The position numbers and the translations under genes were made by a program. DNA of 64,000 nt from Oscillospiraceae bacterium (lineage in GTDB: Bacteria; Bacillota; Clostridia; Oscillospirales; WRJC01). Under the pieces are notes generated by a model. That model was not told the DNA's origin and did not search any database. It saw only the letters and a program-made list of their open reading frames with translations. How positions within the stretch are numbered: the first letter of the stretch is position 1; every line of letters starts with the position of its first letter. The stretch covers positions 1-64,000 of the forward strand of contig WRHM01000001.1 in the NCBI GenBank assembly GCA_009783265.1. The letters are read 5' to 3'. Below, piece after piece: positions 1 to 10,135 of the stretch.

Positions 1-1070
<1,070 letters not shown>

Positions 1071-1366
1071 TCGTATTATCTCAACCTCTCGGTTGTTCTA
1101 ATCCCTTAGAGTTTCTTTCCTCTCAAGCTCTCGCTTGCGCTTGTTACGCTTTTTTCCGTAACTCTCCTGTGTAAAGTTTCCTGTTCAAAAGAATCTTTCT
1201 CGACGGAAACGCCTCTCCTCGAATATCTCTATCCGCTCTTCGTTGTTCCCACCTTTTCTTTCTCCTTGGTTCGTTGTTCGGTTTTCAAGGTTCCATTCCC
1301 TCCCGGGCTTATTGACACGCCTCAATGGCACTCAGCTCTATTCCCTCTCGCAAGGGCAGCTTGTCT
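1071..1366 (-). other. 16S rRNA leader region
   Basis: About 300 nt lie between the predicted transcription start (near 1360) and the mature 16S 5' end. No protein gene is supported; the 61-residue plus-strand ORF here has no ribosome binding site or recognisable content. The stretch should hold the antitermination box and the upstream strand of the 16S processing stem, but I could not identify these exactly. Confidence 0.55.
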
Positions 1367-1396
1367 ATTATATCATAAATCTATATCGTTTGTCAA
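1367..1396 (-). promoter_or_regulatory. rRNA operon promoter
   Basis: On the minus strand the sequence is TTGACA, 18 nt, TATAAT, a consensus sigma-A promoter reading into the 16S gene. The -10 is at 1367-1372 and the -35 at 1391-1396. Upstream (1397-1500) is AT-rich, as expected of an UP element. Confidence 0.85.
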
Positions 1397-1502
1397 GTTC
1401 TTTTTTTGTTTTTTTTAATTTTGTGTAATATATATATATTTACAATCATTTTATAAATATATATTATATATCTTGCACAAAATACGACATTATTATATAT
1501 TT

Positions 1503-3044
1503 TTATTGCTTTAATTTAAGCCTTTTGCCGTCATGCTCGTAAAAATCATTTTCAAGCAGTTTAATCAAATAACATAAATCATTTTTATTAAAATCCCCTG
1601 ATTCTTCAAATGCCTTAAAAAACGCTTCAAACGCGACTTTCTGAGACACCGGTTTGTCAAATAAATTATTTTTTCTCCAGTATTCCGCAAGAACCCTTAA
1701 TATCTCAAAAATATTTTCATATATATTATATATATAATTAAAACTTTTTATATATGCGCCTGAAAAATATCTTTTATATATTTTTTCTATATCGCGTAAA
1801 AAAATAATATCCTCAAAACTCATATATTTGTTTTGCAGCACAGTATACGGCGAATTTTCTTCGTATATATACCCATGAATCTCAGCTTCTTCCCGTATTC
1901 TTGTGCCGCGCAGCAGTTTTAAAAATCCTACCTGTATAAAATCAACTTTTGTTTTTTCGTATAATAAATTAAATCCGTTTATGAAACTTTCCAGATTTTC
2001 ATACGGCAGCCCCGTGATTAAATCCGCATGAACATGAATATTGTCAAAACTTTTGATTCTTGCGATATTTTCAAGTATTTGAGTTATATCAAAATTTTTT
2101 CTGCCTATTGCGTCAAGTGTTTTTGAATTTAAGCTTTGCACGCCGATTTCAAACTGAAATAAATTTTTCGGAGCGTTTTTTAATATATCAAAGCTATTCT
2201 CATCAAATAATACCGGATATATTTCGAACTGATACGGCAATAATTTTTTATTATATATTTTTTGATACTCTTTTGCGTGTTCAATTAAATTATTATATAT
2301 TTCATTTGTTCTTTTAATATCAAAATTAAACGTCCGGTCACAAAATTTTATTATATTTATTTTTGAATTTTCGCAGTCATAATATTTATTTTCGATGATT
2401 TTCAGTTCGTCCATAACTAAATCGACGCTCTTTGCCCGGACTTTTTTGTTATCTATGCCCGATAAGCAATATGAGCACCTAAACGGGCATCCCCTCGACG
2501 ATTCATAATATACAGTATGATAATTTTCGCAATTTTTATACAGATCCGATAAATAATTCTCCGTAGGGGCGACCCTTGCGGTCGCCTTTGATATATATTC
2601 GCGCAAATTTTTACGCGGGCGACCGCAAGGATCGCCCCTACAAAAAGATTTATACAATTCAAGCAAAGCCTGTTCGCCCTCGCCCTGTATCAGAAAATCG
2701 ACAAACGGATAGAGCGAATAAAATTCTTTTATATCATAAAAACTCACTTCCGGCCCTCCGAATACAATATATATTTCAGGCAAAAGTTTTTTTAAATTCC
2801 CGGCGAATTTCAGCATTTTTTCTATGTTCCAGATATAACACGAAAACCCGGTTATCTTTTTATCTTTTGAATTTTTATAAAGCTTATAAAAAATTTCGTC
2901 GTCTCTTTCGTTTATATTGCATTCCAGAACATCGCAGACCTGTGAATTTATACTTATATTTATATGCGCCGCAAGAGTTAAAACGCCAAGCGCATGATGC
3001 GCGAAAGACGCGTTTAGAGCGAATAAAAGCATATCGTTTTTCAT
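1503..3044 (-). CDS. B12-binding-domain radical SAM protein (DUF4080-type)
   Basis: The 513-residue protein has an N-terminal cobalamin-binding-like Rossmann domain (about 1-140), a radical SAM core with the 4Fe-4S motif CPFRCSYC near residue 186, and a C-terminal extension typical of the DUF4080 class of B12 radical SAM proteins. Such proteins are cytosolic and usually of unknown substrate. The gene is 8 nt downstream of the Nif3-like gene and probably cotranscribed with it. A stretch of about 26 residues (RGDPCGRP...ARVAPTE) between the two domains is encoded by a palindromic DNA element (2563-2641) inserted in frame, so the real domain linker is shorter. The family is clear; the reaction is unknown. 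Confidence 0.85.
   Translation of the reverse strand: MKNDMLLFALNASFAHHALGVLTLAAHINISINSQVCDVLECNINERDDEIFYKLYKNSKDKKITGFSCYIWNIEKMLKFAGNLKKLLPEIYIVFGGPEVSFYDIKEFYSLYPFVDFLIQGEGEQALLELYKSFCRGDPCGRPRKNLREYISKATARVAPTENYLSDLYKNCENYHTVYYESSRGCPFRCSYCLSGIDNKKVRAKSVDLVMDELKIIENKYYDCENSKINIIKFCDRTFNFDIKRTNEIYNNLIEHAKEYQKIYNKKLLPYQFEIYPVLFDENSFDILKNAPKNLFQFEIGVQSLNSKTLDAIGRKNFDITQILENIARIKSFDNIHVHADLITGLPYENLESFINGFNLLYEKTKVDFIQVGFLKLLRGTRIREEAEIHGYIYEENSPYTVLQNKYMSFEDIIFLRDIEKIYKRYFSGAYIKSFNYIYNIYENIFEILRVLAEYWRKNNLFDKPVSQKVAFEAFFKAFEESGDFNKNDLCYLIKLLENDFYEHDGKRLKLKQ
2563..2641. repeat. Palindromic element inserted in frame in a CDS
   Basis: The 79-bp element begins GTAGGGGCGACCCTTGCGG and ends with its inverted copy CCGCAAGGATCGCCCCTAC; about 23 of 25 terminal bases pair. 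The two arms flank an AT-rich centre. It stays open in the reading frame of the radical SAM gene. A related element with the same GTAGGGG...CCCCTAC ends lies at 43748-43830. It resembles a non-autonomous MITE- or REP-like element. Confidence 0.8.
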
Positions 3045-3052
3045 AAATTTAT

Positions 3053-3874
3053 TTATATTTCCCCGATAAAACAGTCTATTTTCGCTTCCGGGAATTTATC
3101 GAGTATTTTTTCTTTCATAAACGGCAGGACGACTGCTTCAGTTTCAAAATGCCCGGCTGTTATTATATTCATATCAAACGATTCGTATGCGTCAAGAATA
3201 CCGTGGTATTTGCCCTCGCCGGTCAAAAAAGTATCCGCTCCCATTTTTGCCGCGGCTTCGGCGAAATCCATTCCGCCGCCCGACACTACCCCGATTTTTT
3301 TCACTTTTCCGCTTCGGCTTATGCAACTTATACCGAATTCAAAATCGCACGAAAAATTTATTTTATAAAATTTCCTCAGCGATTTTCTTAAATCACTTAT
3401 AAAATCAGATAAATTTATCTCTTTATCAAGAGTAACAAATCTGCCTATCGGGATATTTTCGTCCTGAAGCGCGTATAAAAACTCTGTTTTTTCAATATTA
3501 TCCGATTTATTTGAAATATTAAAAGCGTTTAACAGGCTGTCGTTCACCCCTCCGTTTACAGAATCAAGCCTTGTATGATAAGACGCGGCGCAGATATTAT
3601 GGCTTGCCAGCATTACGGCTTTTTTTATCGCGGTACTGCTCAAATCAAGTTTTTTCAGCGGCTCGTAAATCATAGGATGGTGCGACAATATACAGTTATA
3701 TCCGTTTGTTATCGCGTAGTTTATAACTTCAAACGTTATATCTACAACTGCCAGTATGCGCCTTATCTCAAGATCATAGTCAACGCAAACCTCAACTCCG
3801 TCTTTGTCCCCTGAAATCGACAGGCTTCTTGGAAACTGCTCGTCTAAATAATTTATTAAATCTTTAAATTTCAT
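3053..3874 (-). CDS. Nif3-like dinuclear metal centre protein
   Basis: At 273 residues this matches the short Nif3/YqfO form without the inserted PII-like domain. Metal-binding features are visible: the ILSHHP motif at 62-67, a YHTRLDS segment near residue 98, and a C-terminal TAGHFETE motif. Members form toroidal hexamers with two metals per subunit and are often labelled 'GTP cyclohydrolase I type 2', a function that is not well established. The neighbour upstream in most Firmicutes is a TrmK-type methyltransferase, which is absent here. Translation starts at an ATG with a modest upstream AAAGGG. Confidence 0.88.
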   Translation of the reverse strand: MKFKDLINYLDEQFPRSLSISGDKDGVEVCVDYDLEIRRILAVVDITFEVINYAITNGYNCILSHHPMIYEPLKKLDLSSTAIKKAVMLASHNICAASYHTRLDSVNGGVNDSLLNAFNISNKSDNIEKTEFLYALQDENIPIGRFVTLDKEINLSDFISDLRKSLRKFYKINFSCDFEFGISCISRSGKVKKIGVVSGGGMDFAEAAAKMGADTFLTGEGKYHGILDAYESFDMNIITAGHFETEAVVLPFMKEKILDKFPEAKIDCFIGEI

Positions 3875-3931
3875 GATTTTATATCCCTTTCACTTAAAAT
3901 TTTTATTTAACTTTGTAGTTATACTCTCCCT

Positions 3932-3952
3932 GCCCTCTTTGGTAAAGAGGGC
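3932..3952. repeat. Short palindrome GCCCTCTTT-n3-AAAGAGGGC
   Basis: This perfect 9-bp inverted repeat sits between the Nif3-like gene and the 3' end of the methionine-gamma-lyase-like gene. On the minus strand it is not followed by a clear T run, so it is not a classical terminator. Near-identical cores recur at 10069, 42003 and 42136. Confidence 0.7.
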
Positions 3953-3966
3953 TTTGGAGATATGCA

Positions 3967-5229
3967 CTACAAATCCTCTCTCTCCAACGCTTTCATCAAA
4001 CACAGTTTCCCCGATTCATAAGTCAGCCCGCCCTGCATATACGCGATATACGGCGGCTTTATCGGCGCGTCAGCCGAAATTTCTATAGACGAGCCCTGAG
4101 TGAACGACCCCGACGCCATTATTATTTTATTGTCATATCCCGGCATATCAGACGGTTCGGGGACAACATGCGAATCTATCGCAGACCCCGACTGTATTCC
4201 TCTGATAAAATTTATAAGTTTACTCTCGTCATTAAATTTTACCGTCTGGATAATATCATATCTTTCGTCGTAATATTTCGGGCTTACTTCATAGCCGATT
4301 TTTTCGTAAATATAAGCCGCGAGACACGCAGTTTTCAGGCTCTGCGCGACTACATGGGGAGCGAAAAACAAGCCTTTATATATATTTATAGTCTGTCCTA
4401 ACATCGCCCCAACTTCTGTCCCTACAAGCGGCGAAGTCAATCTATACGATGCGAGGTCGACTGCGTTTTTCGTTCCCGCGATATATCCCCCGTATTCCGC
4501 GATTCCGCCGCCGGGGTTTTTTATCAGCGACCCGATTATCATGTCCGCGCCGTAATACGCCGGCTCATGTTCTTCCACAAATTCGCCGTAGCAATTATCT
4601 ACTATTATATATATACCGGGATTTACCTGTTTAACAAGTTTGACAAGTTCCCCGATTTCACGCGAACTTATTGTCGCCCTGTCTTTATATCCTTTTGATT
4701 TTTGAACAAATACAACTTTTATTTTTTCGGTTTCCTCATAATCCTTCAAGCAGCCGGCAATCTCGTTCAAATCCAATTTATTATCGCGTAACTCTACCTG
4801 ACCGTACCGTATGCCGAAATCCGTCAGCGCGCCTATATCGTCTCCGCGTTCGTTGTATCCGATCACTCCCGTTAAAGTATCGTAAGGTCTGCCCGTGACT
4901 GACAGCATTATATCTCCGGGACGCAATAGCCCGAACAGTCCGATCGTTATGGCGTGCGTCCCCGAAACGATATGCGGTCTGACAAACGCCGCTTCGCTCT
5001 CAAAAACATCCGCCCATACTAAATCGAGCGCGTCCCTGCCTTTGTCGTTATATCCGTAGCCTGTGCTGTAATTAAAATGGCTGTCCGAAATTTTATGTTT
5101 TTGAAAAGCGTCTAAAACTTTTTTTTGATTTGCGAACGCAATTTTATCAATTTCCACGAAATACGGCAGAATTTCCGATTCCGCCCGTTCGATTAAGTTT
5201 TGTATTTTTGTTGTGTTTTTACGGCTCAA
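3967..5229 (-). CDS. Methionine gamma-lyase family PLP protein (aluminium-resistance family)
   Basis: The 420-residue protein belongs to the fold-type I PLP family annotated as 'methionine gamma-lyase family' or 'aluminium resistance protein' (YnbB-like). The body has the expected cofactor features: a SGTHAI segment that binds the PLP phosphate, IIVDNCYGEF containing the Asp that pairs with the pyridine nitrogen, and GSLIKNPGGG carrying the Schiff-base lysine. Substrate is not known from sequence. Its start overlaps the DUF1273 gene stop by 11 bp, so the two are translationally linked. Confidence 0.85.
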   Translation of the reverse strand: MSRKNTTKIQNLIERAESEILPYFVEIDKIAFANQKKVLDAFQKHKISDSHFNYSTGYGYNDKGRDALDLVWADVFESEAAFVRPHIVSGTHAITIGLFGLLRPGDIMLSVTGRPYDTLTGVIGYNERGDDIGALTDFGIRYGQVELRDNKLDLNEIAGCLKDYEETEKIKVVFVQKSKGYKDRATISSREIGELVKLVKQVNPGIYIIVDNCYGEFVEEHEPAYYGADMIIGSLIKNPGGGIAEYGGYIAGTKNAVDLASYRLTSPLVGTEVGAMLGQTINIYKGLFFAPHVVAQSLKTACLAAYIYEKIGYEVSPKYYDERYDIIQTVKFNDESKLINFIRGIQSGSAIDSHVVPEPSDMPGYDNKIIMASGSFTQGSSIEISADAPIKPPYIAYMQGGLTYESGKLCLMKALEREDL

Positions 5230-5752
5230 TTATTATCACCTCTTTATTTTTATACCTCGCGTAATCAATCGTGTTTTTCGTGCCGCCGCTTTCGCCGTCG
5301 ATATATACTGCGATCACAAGTTCAGAATTATCCACCATGTATATATTTCGCATCATCAAATCGCGCTTGCTGTAAACCCGGTTCATGCTTAGCATTCTTA
5401 TCGAGTCCGCACGCGTCAATATACTGCTGTATCTCCTGATTTCTTCACCCGGCCAGCTCTCTGTAAACGCGTAATTCGGCACGGCGCACTCCAATTTTAT
5501 ATAAGAATATATATTTTTTAACGACAGCACGATTTCAGCGCAAATCATATCCGCGCCCATCGCCATACCTGAGATAAATTTTTTATACCCTTCTTCGACA
5601 ATCAAACTCTCAAGCGTAAATTTTAATTTGGATTTTAAAGACACGCAGCGCAAATTATTTTCGTCATATCCCCACGGCAGGGCTTTTGGCCTGTGTCCTG
5701 TAAAACAACACGTTTTTATATTATCGTCTATTATGTTTATTTCATTTATCAT
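5219..5752 (-). CDS. DUF1273 / YpsA-like SLOG-fold protein
   Basis: The 177-residue protein opens with CCFTGHRPKALPWGYDE, the signature of the DUF1273 (YpsA) branch of the SLOG superfamily, followed by SGMAMGADMICAE, the nucleotide-binding loop, and a C-terminal SGGTKNTIDYA segment. SLOG proteins bind nucleotides or nucleotide-derived ligands; Bacillus YpsA affects cell division and stress. It lies between a Gfo/Idh/MocA gene (6-bp gap) and the PLP gene (11-bp overlap), so it is part of a tight operon. Confidence 0.85.
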   Translation of the reverse strand: MINEINIIDDNIKTCCFTGHRPKALPWGYDENNLRCVSLKSKLKFTLESLIVEEGYKKFISGMAMGADMICAEIVLSLKNIYSYIKLECAVPNYAFTESWPGEEIRRYSSILTRADSIRMLSMNRVYSKRDLMMRNIYMVDNSELVIAVYIDGESGGTKNTIDYARYKNKEVIIIEP

Positions 5753-5758
5753 AACGCA

Positions 5759-6931
5759 TTAAACCGTCTCCCATTTTCCGGTTTTATCTGATAAACGGGC
5801 TTTTTCAATTATTTTCTGCACGGCCGCTCCGTCGTAAAAACTCGGCGATATTTCACTCAGGCTGTTCTGATAAACGCCGTTTAAATATATATACATGCTG
5901 TGCATGTGAAACCTCACCCATCCGACAGGGGCTTTAGGCCCCGGGAAAACATTCCCCGGTTTAGGATATCTCTGAACGCACTCTATTTTAGTAAAGCCTT
6001 TTTCGCCGCCGTAATCGCCGTCGGGCTTGGTATTATCATAAAATTCAAGATAATTGGGCTGCATAATATTATATTTTACCGCACCTTTTTCGCCGTATAT
6101 CTCAAACGACAAATCAGAATTTGTGCCTGTCGCGAGTTTGCTTGCCTCGATTGAGCCTGTTGCGCCGCTTTTTAACTGCGCCGTGATATAAAAAGCCTCG
6201 TCTGCGTCAGTATGCCAATCTTGTCCGTCCATGCCTTTTCTGACGGGGAAAAATATCTGAGATTTCCCTGAGACTGAGATAATATCGTTTTCGCCGTTAT
6301 TCCCACAGCATAAAAATCTTACTAAATCTATAGCGTGCGAGCCTAAATCAAACAGAACGCCGCCGCCGTTTCCGGCAGTCTGTTTCCAGCCGGCGTTTTT
6401 ATTCAAGTCAATATTTGAATTATGCAGGTACGCGCACCGGAACGATATAATCTGCCCTAATTTGCCATCGCTTATAAGTTGTTTTGCTTTTAATACGGCA
6501 GGCGCAAATCTGTTGTGAAAAACCATAGAACATATCAGATTTTTTGTTTTGTTTATTTCTTCGAATTTTTCTATGACTTTATCAGCCTGTTCAGACGATA
6601 TTACAAGAGGTTTTTCGCAGTATATATTTTTTCCGGCTTCGAGGGCTTTTATCACAGTATCAAAATGATATATATTCGGCGTGCATATATCTATAACGTC
6701 GATTTCTTTATTTTTGAGTATTTTATCTATATCTGTTTCCGAGTTTAAAAATCCCCAGTTATTTTTGATTTGTTCGCCTTTTTGCTTATCTCTTGAACAA
6801 ATTGTGTGCAAAACAGCCTTAAACGGCAGATTTTCGTAAAAAAACGGCAAATTCGCGCTCGAATAGCTGTGCGTCCTTCCCATAAATCCTGTGCCGATAA
6901 CGGCTATATTTATATTTTTTCCGATACTCAT
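5759..6931 (-). CDS. Gfo/Idh/MocA family oxidoreductase
   Basis: The 390-residue protein has the N-terminal NAD(P)-binding Rossmann motif IGTGFMGRTH (near residue 12), the family's YCEKPLV motif near residue 105 and the C-terminal alpha/beta dimerisation domain (VLFDLGSHAIDLVRF with the catalytic-region His). Members oxidise or reduce sugars, inositols and sugar acids. Its start overlaps the LysR stop in an ATGA, so it is translationally coupled to that regulator. The specific sugar cannot be told. Confidence 0.9.
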   Translation of the reverse strand: MSIGKNINIAVIGTGFMGRTHSYSSANLPFFYENLPFKAVLHTICSRDKQKGEQIKNNWGFLNSETDIDKILKNKEIDVIDICTPNIYHFDTVIKALEAGKNIYCEKPLVISSEQADKVIEKFEEINKTKNLICSMVFHNRFAPAVLKAKQLISDGKLGQIISFRCAYLHNSNIDLNKNAGWKQTAGNGGGVLFDLGSHAIDLVRFLCCGNNGENDIISVSGKSQIFFPVRKGMDGQDWHTDADEAFYITAQLKSGATGSIEASKLATGTNSDLSFEIYGEKGAVKYNIMQPNYLEFYDNTKPDGDYGGEKGFTKIECVQRYPKPGNVFPGPKAPVGWVRFHMHSMYIYLNGVYQNSLSEISPSFYDGAAVQKIIEKARLSDKTGKWETV

Positions 6932-7914
6932 TCTTCACTCTCCATTCCTGATTCTTTTTCAGCTTCTTCAGATTCTTCAGTAAAATTCAAATCATATCTT
7001 GCGTTCATGTCGCTTATGTCTATATCGTTATATTCGAGCAGTTTCTTGGCGGCCGACGCTAACGGGATATGCGAATGCGTAGCTATATAAAACTGCCTCG
7101 GCTGCAATTCGGGAATTAAATTAATTTTATTCAAAAATCCGTTTCTTAAATCCTCGACTACAAAATCCTCGAGAATAAAGCCTACCCCCATGCCGCGCCT
7201 TATAAACTCAATTACTAAATCGCTTGTCGCAAGCTCGATTTCCGGATTGATCTCTACATTGTTCTTTTTGAAATAATTTTCGATGTATTGTCTTGTGCTC
7301 GTGCCGTTTTCAAGCATTATAAACGGATACTTCTGCAATTCTTTAACCGGGACTTTTTGTTTGTTTTTCAGTTCTTTAAAATTATCCCCGGCGACAAGTA
7401 TATCTTTTACCGACTTCACGCTTTTAAACTTAAAATTGGGATTGTTTAAATCCACAGGTTCGGAAACCGCTCCGAAATCTATCAGCCCCTGTTTCAAATG
7501 CTGCAAAGTTTCCGGCGTTGGGGTGTCTGTGATTTTGATTTTTACCAGCGGGAAATTCCTGTGGAATTTCTCGATTAACGGCAGCAGAAAAAATCTCAAT
7601 GTCATATCGCTTGCGCCGATATTTATTTCCCCGGCCTGAAGGGCGTTAAGTTCTTTAAGTTTTTCTTCGCCCACGTTTATGAGCGTGCATCCCTGTTTGA
7701 CATAATTATAAAGCATTGCCCCTTCGGTAGTCAGAGTCACGCCTTTCTGCGTTCTGAAAAAGAGCTTGGCGTTGAGGCTGTTTTCAAGCTGTTTTATTGC
7801 GAGGCTGACCGCGGGCTGGGAGACATATAACTGATTTGCGGCTTTTGATATGCTCTGGCATTCGACTATTTTGCAAAACATTTTATAATATTCGTAATTT
7901 GCCATATTCCCCAT
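6928..7914 (-). CDS. LysR family transcriptional regulator
   Basis: The N-terminal winged helix (about 4-63) has the LysR pattern QSISKAANQLYVSQPAVSLA, and the rest is the type 2 periplasmic-binding-like effector domain (about 95-295). The tail after residue 300 is acidic and low in complexity. The ATG at 7914 follows AGGAAAGGTGA closely; the second ATG at 7905 (MANYEY) is an equally good start. Unusually for LysR, it is the first gene of the operon it presumably controls rather than divergent from it, although it also faces the LTA-synthase-like gene. Confidence 0.9.
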   Translation of the reverse strand: MGNMANYEYYKMFCKIVECQSISKAANQLYVSQPAVSLAIKQLENSLNAKLFFRTQKGVTLTTEGAMLYNYVKQGCTLINVGEEKLKELNALQAGEINIGASDMTLRFFLLPLIEKFHRNFPLVKIKITDTPTPETLQHLKQGLIDFGAVSEPVDLNNPNFKFKSVKSVKDILVAGDNFKELKNKQKVPVKELQKYPFIMLENGTSTRQYIENYFKKNNVEINPEIELATSDLVIEFIRRGMGVGFILEDFVVEDLRNGFLNKINLIPELQPRQFYIATHSHIPLASAAKKLLEYNDIDISDMNARYDLNFTEESEEAEKESGMESEE

Positions 7915-7996
7915 TCACCTTTCCTAATATCTTACTTTTCAGTATATATAATATTTTCAAATATTTTTTGTATAATCTATTAACTTTCATTATAAT

Positions 7997-8014
7997 TGTA
8001 TAAACTGTATAAAA
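7997..8014. promoter_or_regulatory. Tandem TGTATAAAM repeat between divergent genes
   Basis: The 220-bp space between lysR and the LTA-synthase-like gene is very AT-rich and holds a 9-bp direct repeat, TGTATAAAC TGTATAAAA. It is a candidate binding site or merely a low-complexity tract. No confident promoter was seen on the plus side. Confidence 0.3.
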
Positions 8015-8134
8015 TAATAAACGACAGGAAAATTTACAAAAAGGCCTTTATTTTACATTGATTTTAATGTATAATAACAAAAATCAAAAAATAAGCCTTG
8101 TATTATTTTATTTTAAAATGGATTTAATATTTTT

Positions 8135-10036
8135 ATGATAAAAAATTTCTTTCGCAAATTAAAAAATATAATAAAAAATATACAAGAAAAGCAAAATAAA
8201 ATACCGGCTTTGATATTATGCCAGCTATATATAATTTTGCTCTCTTTTTCCGCGGTTTATTTTTCGTTTCATATCAGCAAAAACATTGAAATAAGCGCAC
8301 TTTTATGGCTATGGCAGCATAAATCAGTATCTTTTCTCTCGTTTTTTATTGTCTTTTCTGTCGCCGAACTCCTGTATCTGCTTACGTTTTATTTATATGT
8401 GCCTCTATTTACAGTATATCCGGCAGTTATTTTATTTGTTTTTACTAATTATATCAAAGTTTTTTACCGGAACGAAACTTTTGTGTTTACAGATTTATTA
8501 TTATTAAAAGAAACGGGGGATATTGCGGGAAATTACGAGATAAAACCCACTAACAGCGTATATTTCGCGATTTTAGTTTTTATATTTTTTATAATAGCCG
8601 CTATATTAATAAAACGGGTAAAAATCCCGCTGATTCCCAGAATCACTATTCCCATTGCCGGCGTAATTTTATTTGCGTTTTCTTTTAACAGTATTATTAT
8701 GTCGCCTAATTCGTATCTTGAAAAAAAATATCAGTCCACGACGTGGGACTTAAAAAAAGAATATTATGAAAACGGTTTTATTCTTGGGTTTGTCACCAGC
8801 TTTAAACGCAGTCTGGTTTTCGCTCCGGACAATTATTCCAAAAATGCAGTTTTATCAAGCGCAGAAGCCCTCGGTTATGACAATGCCAGCAGCGGCGAAA
8901 ACGGCGAATTTCCTGAAGAACTGCCTAATATTATTGTAATCATGAACGAATCTTACTGGGACTGCTATAATAATTTAACCGGCGTCGCGTATAATCAGGA
9001 CCCTATGGAATCAGTCAGGGATTTAATGGGCTCTCATGGTTCTGGCCAGCTTTTATCGCCGTTGTTCGGCGGGGGCACTTCAAATATAGAATACGAATTT
9101 CTTACCGGAAAAACTATTATGTTTTATCCCCCGAATTCTATAATATATCAGCAGTATATAACTAAAAAACAGTGGTCGCTCGCGTGGCATTTCAATGATT
9201 TGGGCTACAGCACATCCGCGATTCACCCGTATTATCACTGGTTCTGGAAAAGAAGCACAGTATTTCCGCTGCTTGGCTTTGAAAACATATATTTTGACAC
9301 AGACATGAAATATAATAGGCCGGAAGATAAAAAAGGCAGTTTTATTTCTGACCTGTCGCTTACAAACGAAATAATAGACAAATACGAATTATTGTCGGAT
9401 AACGGCAGAGTTCCCATATTTAATTTTTCTATATCTATGCAAAATCACGGAGGTTACTGGAAAGGCATATACAAAGAGCCTGACGTTCAAATTCATCTGA
9501 CTTCAGGAAACGGGGACAATAGCGACGATGTATGCGAGGTTTTCGGGGAAGGCATAAGATATGCGTCCGAAGCTTTTGTCGCGCTGACCGAATATTTTGA
9601 AAACATAAGCCGTCCCACTTATATTATCATGTTCGGCGATCACGCCCCTTCTTTTGCCAACAACAAATATTTATACGCGCTGGACGAAAACGCCGAATTA
9701 TATCCGGAAGATATATTAAACCAATATCTCACGCCTATTATAATATGGTCGAACACAGGCGAAAAAACCGGCAATATCGGAACTATAACCCCGATAATGC
9801 TGACTGTTGAGATATTTGATTTAACAGGACTGCCAAAGCCGCCGTATATTAAAATGCTTTCGGATATTAAAAGTACGACGTCCGGTTTCACTCCGCTATA
9901 TTATCTTGACGATAACGGTTCTGTCGTCGAGGGCGGCGAAGTAAAACAATCAATCGAAAAAATAATAGAAAACCTGCGCTATTGCCAATACGACGCGACT
10001 CTCGGAAAGAATTATGTTATTGACGAGTTTGAGTAA
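8135..10036 (+). CDS. LTA synthase-like sulfatase-fold membrane protein
   Basis: The 633-residue protein has about five N-terminal membrane helices (residues 25 to 190) followed by an extracellular alkaline-phosphatase-superfamily domain. The metal and catalytic motifs are those of LTA synthase/MdoB: IIVIMNESYWD (Glu near 270), GGGTSNIEYEFLTG with the nucleophile Thr315, and FGDHAPSF near residue 500. The family transfers phosphoglycerol from phosphatidylglycerol to a glycolipid or cell-surface polymer. It is a single gene with its own terminator at 10069. No other teichoic-acid gene is near, so polymer identity is open. Confidence 0.88.
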   Translation: MIKNFFRKLKNIIKNIQEKQNKIPALILCQLYIILLSFSAVYFSFHISKNIEISALLWLWQHKSVSFLSFFIVFSVAELLYLLTFYLYVPLFTVYPAVILFVFTNYIKVFYRNETFVFTDLLLLKETGDIAGNYEIKPTNSVYFAILVFIFFIIAAILIKRVKIPLIPRITIPIAGVILFAFSFNSIIMSPNSYLEKKYQSTTWDLKKEYYENGFILGFVTSFKRSLVFAPDNYSKNAVLSSAEALGYDNASSGENGEFPEELPNIIVIMNESYWDCYNNLTGVAYNQDPMESVRDLMGSHGSGQLLSPLFGGGTSNIEYEFLTGKTIMFYPPNSIIYQQYITKKQWSLAWHFNDLGYSTSAIHPYYHWFWKRSTVFPLLGFENIYFDTDMKYNRPEDKKGSFISDLSLTNEIIDKYELLSDNGRVPIFNFSISMQNHGGYWKGIYKEPDVQIHLTSGNGDNSDDVCEVFGEGIRYASEAFVALTEYFENISRPTYIIMFGDHAPSFANNKYLYALDENAELYPEDILNQYLTPIIIWSNTGEKTGNIGTITPIMLTVEIFDLTGLPKPPYIKMLSDIKSTTSGFTPLYYLDDNGSVVEGGEVKQSIEKIIENLRYCQYDATLGKNYVIDEFE

Positions 10037-10068
10037 ATTTTTTGCGCTGCTATAGATTATTTTCTCTT

Positions 10069-10096
10069 GCCCTCTTTCGTAAAGAGGGCTTTTTTA
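10069..10096 (+). terminator. Intrinsic terminator after LTA synthase-like gene
   Basis: GCCCTCTTT-CGT-AAAGAGGGC is followed directly by TTTTTTAT. The stem is the same as the dispersed palindrome at 3932, so this copy serves as a terminator. Confidence 0.85.
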
Positions 10097-10135
10097 TTTC
10101 TTTCCGTTTCGCAAAAAATATTTTTTAAATTTCGT

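Noticed and set aside
2576-3046. 156-residue plus-strand ORF opposite the radical SAM gene
   Set aside because: Antisense shadow with no homologous pattern; starts inside the palindromic element.
3967-5229. Calling the PLP protein a true methionine gamma-lyase or aluminium-resistance gene
   Set aside because: These are family labels; no substrate-specific residues could be confirmed from sequence.
8060-8134. Plus-strand promoter before the LTA synthase-like gene
   Set aside because: A TATAAT is present near 8072 but no credible -35 at 16-18 bp; left out of the feature list.
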